A stretch of DNA of 51,339 nucleotides from Monosiga brevicollis MX1. Lineage: Eukaryota > Opisthokonta > Choanoflagellata > Craspedida > Salpingoecidae. How positions within the stretch are numbered: position 1 is the first letter of the stretch; every line of letters begins with the position of its first letter. The stretch is from positions 256,309-307,647 of the forward strand of contig NW_001865060.1 in assembly GCF_000002865.3 (NCBI RefSeq), read 5' to 3'. The notes under the pieces were generated by a model, which ran no database searches, had not been told where the DNA came from, and worked only from the letters and a program-made list of their open reading frames with translations. The position numbers were made by a program, and so were the translations under genes. Of this stretch, positions 24,032 to 34,983 are shown one piece after another.

Positions 24032-25338
24032 GGTTGAAGCGCTTGCTGTCTCAGGAGCTGCACGCTATAAGGACATGGGCCAAGCTGCCCTGGATCGCGC
24101 GTGGCACCTTCAAGCAACGTGTATCATATGCGCGCCCCGCGCGTACGCACGCCAGAGAGTGAGCGCTCAGGCCACACCAATGCGTCAAAGGGCGGGAGGG
24201 GGTCACAAAGCGTGTACCCACCAGCCGATCAATCATGTACAGTGCTAAGCCGGGGGTCTAGAAAGATGGTTGTGGTTGTTTCTTGGCAAATGAGTGCAAG
24301 CTGCTTGATGCCGAGTGAGGTGCCCGAGGATTTGAGGATTGCATGAGCAAGTACGGACATGCACATCCATCAGCAACACGACGTGTCATGCAGCGGCAGG
24401 GATACAGTGGCACAGCATTGCCTGTGAATCAAAGCCAACTGGGGAAGGAGGAGCGCGGTGGTTGCGGCAAGAAGGGTGCTCACCTCTTCATAGGGTAGAT
24501 TCTGATGGGACTTGCTGGTCGGCGCGATTGCAGTCGACCGAGGGTCTTACTCCGCAAAAAAAAAAAAAGGCCAGCACACTGTGGTCAAGACGCCGCTGGA
24601 TACGCAGCGCACATGTAGCGGACCAAATTGCGCCTTGGCTGATGGTAGAGATTCACATTGGTTCGAGCAGGTCGTGGTAGATGTGCCCACGGCCACGGCC
24701 CCTTGACACCAATCAGTGTAACAAGATCGGCCATCACAACTGGTCTGTGGGCGCCCACGGCCAATCAATCCTTCCGTCCCTGTCGTGCGCCTTGGGAGGT
24801 TGGCTGAATTTTGTCCTAGTATCCTTCTACTGTGACCCTGGGAAACGATCGAGTAAAAACAGACCAACGGGTCGCGGCGCGCCGGCGCGCGTTGCCGGGC
24901 AATTCATGCTTGCCGGCAAGCATTTGTTTGTCAGATTATTGCCCAGGACAAGCAGCAGACGAAACCAGCGAACGTCCACATTCGTGTTGAATTTAGAGGG
25001 GTAAGTGGGCAGGAGGTGTTGAAGGCCAGGGCTTGCTGGCGGCCATGCCCCTCGGACACATCAGACAATCGGTCGATATAACCCACTAAATTTCCGGAGG
25101 GAAGGGGGTAAAATGGAAAACGCTGGGGCCAGCAATGAAGACAGCGCACCCAGTGCGCTGATGAAACACGATCGAACAATACAGACAGACATCAAAAAGT
25201 CACCACACCATGTCGCAACCGACGCGCCGCGCGATGAGCACGCCGGGCCCACGCTGGGCTCAGAGCCAGGTTGTGATGCTTTCCTGGACAAAACCAAACA
25301 GCCTTGTGGTCACTCCTGGTACTGGAGGCAACAGTGGT
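24032..25338. other. Gene-poor stretch between receptor start and DPY30 end
   Basis: This 1.3-kb interval lies upstream of the receptor ATG and downstream of DPY30, which is on the same strand. It must contain the receptor promoter. It also holds one cysteine-rich minus-strand open stretch (see 24580-24744) and a plus-strand frame at 25113-25382, without family resemblance, that overlaps the last DPY30 exon. No confident gene, transposon or RNA could be assigned. Confidence 0.5.
24580..24744 (-). CDS. Possible exon of a small cysteine-rich protein (uncertain)
   Basis: On the minus strand an AG acceptor (CCCACAG) precedes a 55-codon open stretch with six cysteines (CDGRSC, DWCQG, TTCSNQC, then one more further on). 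A GTGTGC donor-like site follows, and then a run of about 13 T. Some 240 nt upstream on this strand is a short hydrophobic frame starting MWTFAGFVCC that could be a signal peptide. A 27-nt candidate exon ending AAGAG/GTGAGC lies downstream near 24481-24510. The pieces could form a small secreted protein, but phases and ends are unproven and no family was recognised. Confidence 0.22.
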
Positions 25339-25993
25339 CTAGGCGCTCGGTTTGCTCTCCTCAGTCCCAGCTTCCGTTTTGACTAACAGCCGAACCCGAC
25401 GAGACGACAATGTTGAGATCATTGCAAAAGTTGAACCGGCCGCTCAGCCCACTCAATCAGACAGGTAGATTGCCTTGTCGTGGCATTTTAGCTGCAAGGT
25501 GTTCCCCTGGTGCTTGATGCAACTTACTCTGGGGATGATCCTTGTTCTTGATCAGAAAGGCGGCCAGAAATTCCACCGGGTTCGGAGGGCTGTGGGGCAC
25601 GAGGGAGCCGCATGAGGAGGATAGAAACCCCTTGATATTCATCATCTGGCTTATCCCTGTAGAGTGCTTGCCGAGATTCACCACAAAGCCACGCACCGTT
25701 CCTTGGCCAAGACGGCCATGCCCTCCAGCAGCACTGGTACCACTGTGCGGTCCAGGTAGGTTCGCGCTGGCAGCGCCTGGAGGTCTGTCTGCTGCAACGC
25801 ACTCTCACCAGCCGCGGCGGTCGCCACATGGGACTATTGGTTGAAGGATAAACATTATGAGCGTCATTCAGATACCTTCAAGCGGCTCACAGCTCAATAC
25901 CCGGTGTTTATTTACCTGAGTCTCTTCCGTGGCATCCTCCACAGGTGCCTGCGTTTGTTCAGGCGCCTCTACCTCATCGGGCTCGGTCGCCAT
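25339..25993 (-). CDS. DPY30: DPY30 homologue, COMPASS/SET1 histone-methyltransferase complex subunit
   Basis: Four exons join in phase: 25993-25916, 25833-25697, 25589-25528 and 25382-25339, giving 106 residues (human DPY30 has 99). The N terminus is acidic ([15 protein letters not shown]). The rest carries the family's dimerisation helices almost unchanged ([35 protein letters not shown]). In the family this domain forms a helical homodimer that binds the C-terminal helix of Ash2 and so sits in SET1/MLL histone H3K4 methyltransferase complexes in the nucleus. It can also bind AKAP-like helices and flagellar radial-spoke proteins, which matters in a flagellate. The last exon is a choice: splicing at A/GTAAGT yields a short end [14 protein letters not shown], whereas reading through gives QSKLHQ and ends at 25457. 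The strong donor favours splicing. Confidence 0.9.
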
Positions 25994-26740
25994 GTTCTAC
26001 GAGTTTAAAGGACACGTTCAGAGAGATGGGCTGCCCAGCGCCGCCAAGGGACGGCAAGCGTCGGGACGACGAGGGAAAGAACGAAATGGTGTGGGGCGCA
26101 AGGGGCATTGCTACATCAACTATCTACAGTCTCGCAGTCACTCACCGTCGTCGACATGTTCAAAGTTTGAAAGCACACACCGTGACCCCGGACGTCAATA
26201 CTGACAAGCAAGTAACCTTCGAAGCAAGGCCAAATCCCAAGACAATGATGCGTGGTACGACGACGCCGAGCCGATCAAGAGCACAAAAAAAGTCGAAAAC
26301 CAAAAAAAAGAAAAAAGAGCAAAAAAAAAAGAAAAAAAGTGGCAAAAAGTGGAAAAAATGAATGAAAAAATCAGTTCAAGTGAGGCTATGCTTTCTGAGT
26401 GTTACACGTTCAACGAACGTGAGGCAGTTGCATCTCTTTGGCAACGACGAAACCGACGACGTTAGCCCTAATGATTTTGCTGGCGGGCCGGGACGGGGGA
26501 GCAGTGGTATCTGGCGATGGGGCGAGGCTTGGAACGCTCGGGGTAGTTTTGCATTGGAATAAATGTTTTGTGGAAAGCCACATGGCATGCAATAAATTCG
26601 TTCGACAACGATACGGGATATGGCGATAAAGTTTAACAAAGAGTAAAAGCACAAGGCTGGGCACAGCCCAGGTCGTGCCGCCATCACAGACATGAAACAA
26701 TCAAAGAAACGCCATCGCAAGCTGCGGCGACGCGTTGGCG
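25994..26740. other. Intergenic region upstream of DPY30, with A-rich tract
   Basis: About 750 nt separate the DPY30 start from the stop of the E2-RING gene; both lie on the minus strand. The stretch must hold the DPY30 promoter and the 3' end of the E2-RING gene. Its centre is very A-rich on the plus strand (about 26283-26360), which makes it T-rich on the transcribed sense. No gene was recognised. Confidence 0.55.
26283..26360 (+). repeat. A-rich low-complexity tract
   Basis: Runs of A interrupted by single G, C or T residues cover about 78 nt between two genes. The lysine-rich open frame crossing it (KKKKKEQKKKKKSGKK) is explained by base composition rather than by a gene. Confidence 0.8.
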
Positions 26741-29700
26741 TCATACGGCACTGTGGCACGTGCGCGTCAACGCAGAAGGAGAAGCGGCGCTACTTTCGGG
26801 GTTGTGGCCCGACGCCGTGGCATTGGGTGTCACTGAGTGAGCCTGGGGCGGGCTTTGGGGAGGTTGGCTGGCCACAAGGTCGTCAGGACGTGCCAAGAGC
26901 TGCTCAATCATGTCGCACACAGCCGGATTGATCATGGCAGCATGCTGCAAGAGTCGAAGACTCTCATCGCAGAGCGTGTGCACGGGCCACCAATATGCAT
27001 GTTTAGACTGCTCCTGCAGATACTCGCCCGCGTTATCACGAATGCAGACGAGCAGCATCAACAACTCTCGGACCGTATGCGCCAGCGTGGGCCAGGTGCC
27101 ATCCAAAGAGAGGAGGAGAGCCTTCAACACGAGAGCCGCCTCAAATTGGACGGCTGCGGCCGTGCGAAACAGCACAGCGCACCGCCCGAGCGTCTCGAGA
27201 CCCTTGCGACGCACAAAGCGCAGCGCGCGCACCGGCGAAGACACAATCTACAGAGCATCACATGCCACAGCTGGGCGTTAGTACCTCTGCCAGGTAGATA
27301 ACCACGAGCAAGCTCACAGACAGTTCACCCGCATTAACAGCGACAGCTAGCCCTGCAGCAAAGCTTTTGAAAAACCAACGACAAAAGGGTACCGACTGCG
27401 CAGCCCGCGACACGCTAACCTGATTGGCGAGCGCACGGCAGTGGTAGGTCATGATCCCGGCTTCCTTGCCGTGCGCCATGGTCCCGTTCTGGGCCGATTC
27501 CTCAAGCACACCCAAATCCCAGCTGCCAAGCCAATGACGCTGTCGTTCAAGCAGTTCGTCCACCCCCAACCGCAAAAAGCGGCCATGAATAGCGGGCGGT
27601 GGAGGAAGGGACGGGGACGAGTCTGATTCACGTCGAGCTAACCCCAAGTGGTCGCGAACGGCCGTCACAAAGTGTGCATGGTCCTCGTCCAACATCTTCT
27701 GGTATCCAGGCGGTGTCATGACTCCTTCATCAGGGCTCTCATCCTCTCCATCGCCGGCCCAGGAGGTGGCGTGCGGTGCTTGCGCCCCCAGCAGCTCTGC
27801 GTCATCGTCGCTACCGGCATCCGCTTCACTGCCAGCCTGGCTCTCCCCCATCATTGCCTGGCTCGGGCACCGCGCCTCCTCGGCATCAGCATCGTGGTTG
27901 CTGTCGGTACTGGCCGCCAGGTCCACCTGTTCATCGCCCACACCGTGCGATGGCGTGCTGGCAAGTTGCAGATCCATGCTGTAGCGTTGAAGGTTTTGAC
28001 TGCTGGGCCCGGCACTCAGCGCAGCACTAGATGTTGCCATTGTCGTCGCTTGCACGCTCGAGCGGCGCCCGTATAGGGAGCATGAGCCCTGGCCTGGGGC
28101 TCGAGCGCGGCTCAGCATCACGTCGTGGTCTTCCACGAGGCTTGCCAAGCCTGCTGACCCGGGGGCCGCTCGTGGTCCAGCCGTTGCGGGCTCAGCAAGA
28201 TTGAGACCCGTCACAGCGTCACACGAGTGACGTGAGAGAGTCCAAGGCGCTTCGGCAAAGATGGATGAAGCTCCATCGCGCCGAGCCGCCGCTGACAAGA
28301 CGGCGTTCACAGCGTTTTCTGCGCGGGTGGCGTTGACAAAGCCAGCGAGGTCAAGCGTCGCCATGGTGCGCGGCACGTTGCTTTGGGAGTCCAACGTCCA
28401 ATTACGAAGCGCCCCCATGAGCTGGGCCGGTGCAAACGTTGGAAGGACGAGGTCCGAGGCCGCCGTGCGAATGTCTTCTGGTCCTGCCTGAGACCCTCGA
28501 CCATGAGTGATTGTAGCCTCGTTGGAATGGGGACCACCTGCGGAGTTGGCGTCATGTGTCGATCTCACGTCTCGCCGCTGATACAAAAATACATCAACCA
28601 GCGGGGTGAGCGGAGCAAGGGATGCCGGTCGTATGACGCCAGCGCGAGGAGCCGGCTCAAACCAGGCCAATGGGGCACCGCGCTGCAGCATCACGGCCAC
28701 GGCATCAGCAGCTTGCGCTGGCATTTGCCGCTCAAGGCGTCGCAGGGCGGCAGAGATAAGCGGGCGACCGTGGCGGTCGGGCATGTGCAATTCCTCCAGC
28801 GCGGCACGATGGTGTTCAACCTCACGGGCGTCCAAAGCAGTATCGACATCCAGCAAACGCGCGTAGCCCATGACCAAAGCAGCATTGAGACGGATCGCAA
28901 GCTGCACCGGCTGCAGCGAGCGGCGGCCATTGGTGTTGCCCAGCATGTTGCGTGGGTGCAATTGCCGCCAGAGAGAAACGGTAGCGAGCGCTTCATCCAC
29001 GGGTCCCTCGTCCCGTTCAATGGCCCGAAGCATCTCACTCGGATACAAACGCCGCAAGAGCGTAACCACATCGTTGGCTTTCTTCTCCTCTTGCCGACGT
29101 GCTTCAGCCGTGAGATACATGGTGCGAAGCCAGGACGACGGAAGCGGCGTGCCCGCCGACGCGCGCATCAAGACCAGGAAAAACCAAAAAGCAAACCGCT
29201 CCACGCGCTGCTCGCCGCGGTATCGGGCAAGCAGCGAACCAAACGCTTTGATAGCCTGGCTGCCGTCAGCACCCACGAGGGCTTGGACAATCGGATTGTC
29301 ATCGGGGCGAGACGATACAAAGATGGCCAGCACTTGCTCACCAAAGTGGATTGTAACCTCCGTGACGAGCCGCGTCGCCATTTCAGCCACGTCGCACCAC
29401 AGCGGAGGCTTGGGCTCTGAACCAACGCTATTTGCAATGGCAAGCAAGGCAATGCCAACGAGATGGGTCACGACGCCTCGGGTACCCAGGCGACGGCGTA
29501 CACTGGGTTCCTTGGCCCGTAAGACCAGCTCGTAAGCACAGTAAGCGGCATGATACATGACAGCAGCTTGATGCGGATGCATCACGGCCGCTGCAAAGAC
29601 GACGGCGAGACCATCCTCTTCCAGCATCTCCATCGCACGTCGCGAGGACGTGAGCATCTGCAGGATGCGCCAGCAAACATTCCAATTTCCCAGTGGAAAT

Positions 29701-32700
29701 ATACGAGTAAAAACGGTGTTGTGAGGCGTGAGACAGGCAAGAGAAGAGGAGAAAAAAACAAAAACGGAAGACCCCGTGGCAGCCGAGCACAACTGTCGTC
29801 ACTCAATGCACAGACCTGATCGGCGAGTTGGCGACAGGCAATGGCGACGATGGCCGGAAAGGACATCTCATCAGCAAGCATGGCCAACAAAAGGCGAAGG
29901 CCCAAGAGGTCGGGTGAGCATTGGGGAGGCAGAGGGCGTGGACCCCACGCATGCGGCAGTGCGCGGTCGCAGTCGGGACATGTTGCTCGATTGCCCAGGC
30001 TCCAATCTTGCACGCAAAGGAGGTGTTGATAGTGACCGCAAGGCAAGCGTACCACAGGCAAGGCCAAAGAAGTAGCGTCTCGGGCCTCGGACAAGGTGAG
30101 CAGGGGGTCCGTGCAGCACGGGCAAATCTTGCCGTGGGTTGACGACGGGACAAGCCGTCGTAATGTCGCCAAATCGCCAGCAACACTTTGCTGCTGCAGG
30201 TATTCCAATACCGTCGGGTTGGCCTTTGGTGGACTGAAGTTAGCGCGAAGCTCATCAATCAAGGTGTCGCGCTCTTGTCGTAGCGCCGCCCGGGGCCCTG
30301 CTAGACCAGGGCGGGCCTCGTCGTCGCACAACAGGCCCGCCAGCTCAGCCAATCTCTCTAAGTGAGCATGGTGGCGATTCAGCGCCTCCACGTGATGCCG
30401 ACCGTACCGCGGGGGTAGGGCGTGATACTTGAAGGCAAGGCCTCGCTCAGCCAGAGTAATCAGCGTGTCACAAATGGCCACGTTGCCGGAGGAGCCAGCT
30501 GCAGCACACGAGTGCTTCCCGTCGTGATCGGGCAAGACCAAGTCCCGCAACAGGTCGTAAAGCATCGCACGCTTGCCCACTTTGGTGGCAACCTCCACAG
30601 CGCCGCTCCAAGCCGAGGCAACAACGGAAGCTTTGCCCCGACACGCAGCCTGACGAATGTCACTTTGTGGATCCCAGGCCAACTCACGCAGCCAGTCCTG
30701 TGTGGTGCTCATCTCTTCTGCACCAAGGTTTTGCGCTTCGAGGCGACCTGGCTGTGGGTGATCCGCCGCTTCCGGTGGCTCGCGTTGCGCTGGGATCGGT
30801 ACTTTCGCTGAATGAGCCGCTGCTGGCGCGAGCGGATTGTTAGAGGGGCTGGGTTGCAGGTGCGCTACTGGTGCCAGCTCGGATTTGAAGCTCTGAACAT
30901 CCTGTGCGGCAGGCGAGGGCGAAGAGTGACGGGAATTCACAATAGAAGGGGCTGAAGCGGCCACGTGCTTGTCAAAATCTTTTGGTGTCGGTGAGCCTGT
31001 CGCGTGTTTGCTGCAGGGTGGGCTCTCAGGTGGCGAATTTCCAGACGCAGAAACAGCAGCTGGGGCAGCGGACATGCAAGGCGGGTCGGCAGGGGTGGCA
31101 GACGGCTGGATCGAGGCCCCAGACGACGACGCGGCGGCGGTGTGCAAGAGTACCCAGACTTCCTCGGCCTTGGGGCTGTGCACACGGCGTTCGCTGGCTA
31201 CGCTGTGTGCAAGTTGGGTCCAAGAGCAATGGTGCTCGGGCAGAGCAGGCTGGCGTAAAAGGCACAAAAGGAACCAAAAAGCCATGCGATCGATCTCTGG
31301 CGAAGCAAAGTGGCGAATGGCGGCAATCACAAAGCGCACGAGGTGTCCAGTGCACACTTCGTCTGGATGCAGATTTTGGTCAGGTTGAAGCTGTAGCTGC
31401 TGCTCAGCGAGCTGCAGACGCTGAATCAAGAGAGTAGGCTCGACCAAGGCCAATTCGGTGATGAGCCGGGAGGCTAGGTGAGCCAGATCGTGGGCAAGAC
31501 GCTCGTACTGCTCTTTCGACTCGATGCTGGCGACAGACGGCATGGTACCCGAGGTGCGCAGAGCCAGGCCGAGGCTGAGAGCGTTGGCCAATGCGAGAGT
31601 GGCACACAATAGCATAGAGTCGAACTGGGCGGCGGTATTTAGAAGACCTGGGGTGGATACGTCCTTGACCTTGAGCAAGGTCTCGTAGATGGTGAGAACC
31701 GCATGGTAGCAGATATCAAGACGGTTTGTGAAGCGGCGCATTTGTGACAAGATGAGAGGAAGAGCGTCATGTTGAAGGACGACGGCCGCACGGCGTGCGC
31801 TTGTGAGGCTGTGATCGGCGAGCGCGCAGAGGGCAGCAAGGCAGCACTGGGGCTCGATGTTGGGGTCGCGGAGTGTGGTGATGAGCTGCTTAATGAGGCG
31901 CGAGGCACAAGCGTTGGGCCAAAGCGGGGGCAAGGGTTTCGGATCACAGGGTCGCTCCAAACGACTGGCCAGCAGATGGCGCAGCTCTCGGCGACGTTGC
32001 TCAAATGCCTCGTTACTCATGCTTGTCGAAGCAGGGTCAGCATGAAAGGCGATTTCTTCAAGCAAGTGCTTCAAGGGGTGCAGTGAACCGATGTGGTGGC
32101 GGCGGTAGGCCAGAATGGGGCCGTGATGAAGGTGGGGGACGCCAGCTTCAATGAGAAGAAAGAGGCCTTCAATGACACGATTACTACCAGCTTTGGAGAC
32201 GGCGTTGCGTCCGTGCGCGTCAGCGGCACACAGGTCCACGCCGCGATACACAAGGCGACGAATCTCCCCAACGTGGCCGTTGGTGGCGGCGCTGTGAAGT
32301 TGCGCCTCAAGAGGAGAGAGTGTCCGAGTGGTAAAAAAGTGGATGCCATCGCGAAACTTTTCAACAAGCAATGACTCGCGAGCGGCAGCAGGCGCGAAAT
32401 TTGAAACTGGGGTTAACACGCCAGGCGCTGGGTCGCGGGCGGGCAGCTCACATGAAGGACCACCTGGGGCAGCACCGGCCAATCCACCCTCTTTCGCACA
32501 GGGGGCTGCGTCGTCAGACGCATCTTGACTCCCTGAAGTGTGCGGGGAGACGGGTAAAAGAGAACTGCTCGGAGAGCTGCTGGGTGGGCAAAGGCTGGGA
32601 AAGCTGCTCTGAAAGTCTGGGTGGCGGGCGTTGTAGCTAGTCGAGGAAAGGGCCAAGGCGGAACGCTCAGATCGAGAAGCACGCAGGGAGCCGATACCAC

Positions 32701-33145
32701 CAACGCCGTCGTCTGTCATGGCGACTCGCAACGACAGCAGCAAGGAAAGAACGGTAGTTGCGGGGGACCATGTTTCGTTGTGGTATCCCGTGGTACCCTG
32801 TAGACAGAGGGCTTTGCTGGTCTCAAAGCGGCCTGAGGGTGCAGACAAAAGAAGCGAGCGAGGTGAGACGGCACCGGGCCTGCCAGGGTGTGCGAAGGCT
32901 CGAGTACAAGAGCGTGGCAGCGCACCATTGGGTGTGAGGATGAAGATGTCAGGCGCCTGGGCGGGGTAGCGAGGCGGGAAGACAAGGCGACCCCAGTAGA
33001 GGCCACCCTCGTAGCAAGTGCCCGTTTCGCCTGCAAAGCAAAAGTGCCATTCTAACAGGTTATCTTCCCGAGGCGCCACGTGCAGACCATCATCAGCGGC
33101 AGCGAGGCAGGCGCGCAGCTCCTTTTGAAGCCGGCGAATGGCCAT
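26741..33145 (-). CDS. Single-chain E2-RING protein: UBE2J-type ubiquitin-conjugating domain, ankyrin-like and armadillo-like segments, RING finger
   Basis: Four exons join in phase: 33145-32926, 32832-29816, 29657-27420 and 27247-26741, giving 5982 nt, or 1993 residues. The ATG at 33145 (GCGCCATGG) is followed at once by the usual E2 helix 1 (AIRRLQKELRAC); an in-frame ATG at 33202 is possible. Residues 1-150 match the UBE2J/Ubc6 class: EDNLLEWHF, FPPRYP, then ILTPNGRF and the catalytic Cys83 in KALCLQ, then ETWSP. UBE2J proteins have TPN or TAN in place of HPN. The usual C-terminal membrane anchor is absent. Ankyrin-like and armadillo-like segments follow. A RING-H2 finger lies at residues 976-1027 (C976, C979, C1004, H1006, H1009, C1012, C1024, C1027). 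More armadillo- and ankyrin-like sequence reaches the C terminus. E2s charge and transfer ubiquitin and RINGs recruit E2s, so both steps in one chain is inferred. Confidence 0.82.
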
Positions 33146-33946
33146 GGCGCCGAAAGAGTCGCAGCCCTTGACTCTGTCATGCAGGCACACCAGCCAAAGC
33201 AACCAAGCGGGGGAGAGCGCCCAGAGGCCGTGTCCGGCCTGTGGTCAGCTCCCCGCGACCGCCGCTTGAGGTCTGGAATAGAATCAAGAAGGGGGTGGGG
33301 TTGGGCTGGAACCAAGATCTGGAGCCACTCGTGTACAAAATGGCGTTGGCAAGCGGGGGACGGTGCTAGCTGGTGCAGACAGGTCGAAAAGTGGGCTACT
33401 GCTGGTTCAGAAGTTAAGTGGCGCGGCATAGGGGGACAAGAAGACACAGGCAGATGGAGAGAGAGGGACAGTCGGACTGCTGGGACAATGGCCGAAGCCA
33501 GCACGAGGGGCAACCCGTTCCTTTGACCGTTCCTCCTGTCAAGCGGCAACAAGAGAAAAAACACACGGGAGGCGAAGGAAGAAAGCGTGCATGCGTCTCG
33601 TGGTGCCCATCGGGCAGCGTTGGCAAAACAGGGCTCGCTTGGTGGTGGTAGAGGGGGGTGCGGGGGGGATGCAAAGGGCAGAAGGGGGTCCAGAAGTCAG
33701 AGAATAATACGTAAAAGGTCACGGAGACCAAGACGTCAAGGGGAGGAGGAGGAGGAGGGGGTCCAAGATGCCGGGGTTGGGGTTGACGGCTTGTGTTTTG
33801 ATTGCTCTCGATCAACAGTCATCCAACATCCAACAAAAATTCCTCATGTGGCTGGGGGTGGGTCCTGAACAAGCTGCCGCCACGAGCAGCTGGCTCCGTG
33901 GGTGGCAAGAAGGCGAGGCGACACGGAGAAGGAGATGGAAAAGGAA

Positions 33947-33962
33947 GGGGGGGGGGGGGGGG
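33947..33962 (+). repeat. Homopolymer of 16 G
   Basis: Sixteen consecutive G residues on the plus strand lie inside the larger purine-rich tract. Such a run can form a G-quadruplex and is a likely site of length variation and sequencing error. Confidence 0.95.
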
Positions 33963-33989
33963 AGGGCGATAGCCGGAGGAGGAGCACAA

Positions 33990-34290
33990 GAGCTGCTCTT
34001 GTGCTGCAGGAGAAGGAGCAAAAACAAGAAGCAGCACAGAGAGAGAAACAGAGAGAGAAGCAGAAACAGAGAGAGGGGAGAAGTAGAGGAGAGAGACAGA
34101 GAGAGAGATGAATCGGTGAGAGAAAGAGAGTAAGAGAAAGGTATAAACAGCAAAGGCACAGAGGATTGGCTCAACTACATGTACCACAGAGAGAGAGAGG
34201 CAGCGAGAGAATTTGGTCAAAGAGAGAGAGAAGCAGAGAGAGAAGCAGAGAGAGAAGCAGAGAGACAAAGAGAGAGAGACTCTTTGTTGG
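33990..34290 (+). repeat. GA / CAGAGA-type purine-rich microsatellite
   Basis: Dense GAGAGA, AGCAGAGAGAGA and GAGAAACAG units fill about 300 nt. The cleanest stretch is at 34224-34285, where a 12-nt AGAAGCAGAGAG-like unit recurs. Long polypurine tracts with mirror symmetry can adopt triple-helical DNA. Confidence 0.85.
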
Positions 34291-34983
34291 GCAGCCTGCT
34301 GCTATTGACGTTGTGTTCTCTCGAGTGTGGGCTGTTATCGTTAGGGCTCCCTTGGTGGTGACTCGATGGGTGTGACGAACTGTTCGGATGACGAAATAAT
34401 GTCATGACCCTCGATGAATGGCAGCGAGCCTGACTTGTCAGACAAAAGCTGGCATCTGCCATAACGTCAGATAAAAAGTTGTGTCTGACAATTCGGGGTC
34501 ACCGTCGTGCTTCTGCGTACAAAAACACCACCGCCACAGCGCTTATCTGCATGCATGCAAAGTAGGATCTCATACGGCATCGTGATCGGATCGTACAAGT
34601 GCCCTCGCATAAAGCCAGGCGTCGAGCATTGTTTACAGGTAGTACATGAAGGTGGCCGTGATGATGAGACCGCGTCAAAAAAAAGTTGAGAACAAAGAGA
34701 CAGCAAAGTGGGCGTTGAAGCAAACGACCGAAAATCATAGCAGCAGCATTTTGCCGTTCACTCAAGACGCTGGGCCTTGAAAGCGACGGCCCGTGTCGTG
34801 CATCCGTCCCTCTTCCTCCTGTGCTCAGCGGCGCCGAGGCGCACCACAGGTACCTCTGGCTCTTGGCTGCCAAATAGCAGCGCCGGGCGTCCTTCTTCTC
34901 GAGGTTCTTGTCTTGCCTGTGTTCGGAGCACTTGGTATTGATCGTTTGCAACTCAAGAGCGTGGCCGTTCGACCACCGGCACG

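Larger units (their letters stand above)
33146..34983. promoter_or_regulatory. Divergent intergenic region of 1.8 kb with a long purine-rich tract
   Basis: The region separates the divergent starts of the E2-RING gene (minus) and the large secreted gene (plus), so both promoters lie here. From about 33640 to 34290 the plus strand is strongly purine-biased, with a G16 run and long GA and CAGAGA repeats. From 34300 to 34983 it looks like unique sequence. Many frames are open over the purine tract, but they encode only low-complexity Arg/Glu or Ser/Leu and are not genes. Confidence 0.5.

Noticed and set aside
25113-25382. Plus-strand 89-codon frame (MENAGASNEDSAPS)
   Set aside because: It is antisense to the last DPY30 exon and its flank, has no homology I recognise and a poor start context. 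It could be revisited if plus-strand transcripts exist.
28383-29535. Long plus-strand frames of 345 and 221 codons opposite the E2-RING gene
   Set aside because: They are antisense shadows of a GC-rich coding exon with no family resemblance.
33800-34375. Several open frames rich in Arg/Glu (plus) or Ser/Leu/Phe (minus)
   Set aside because: They follow from the purine-rich microsatellite composition; no domain or splice structure was found.
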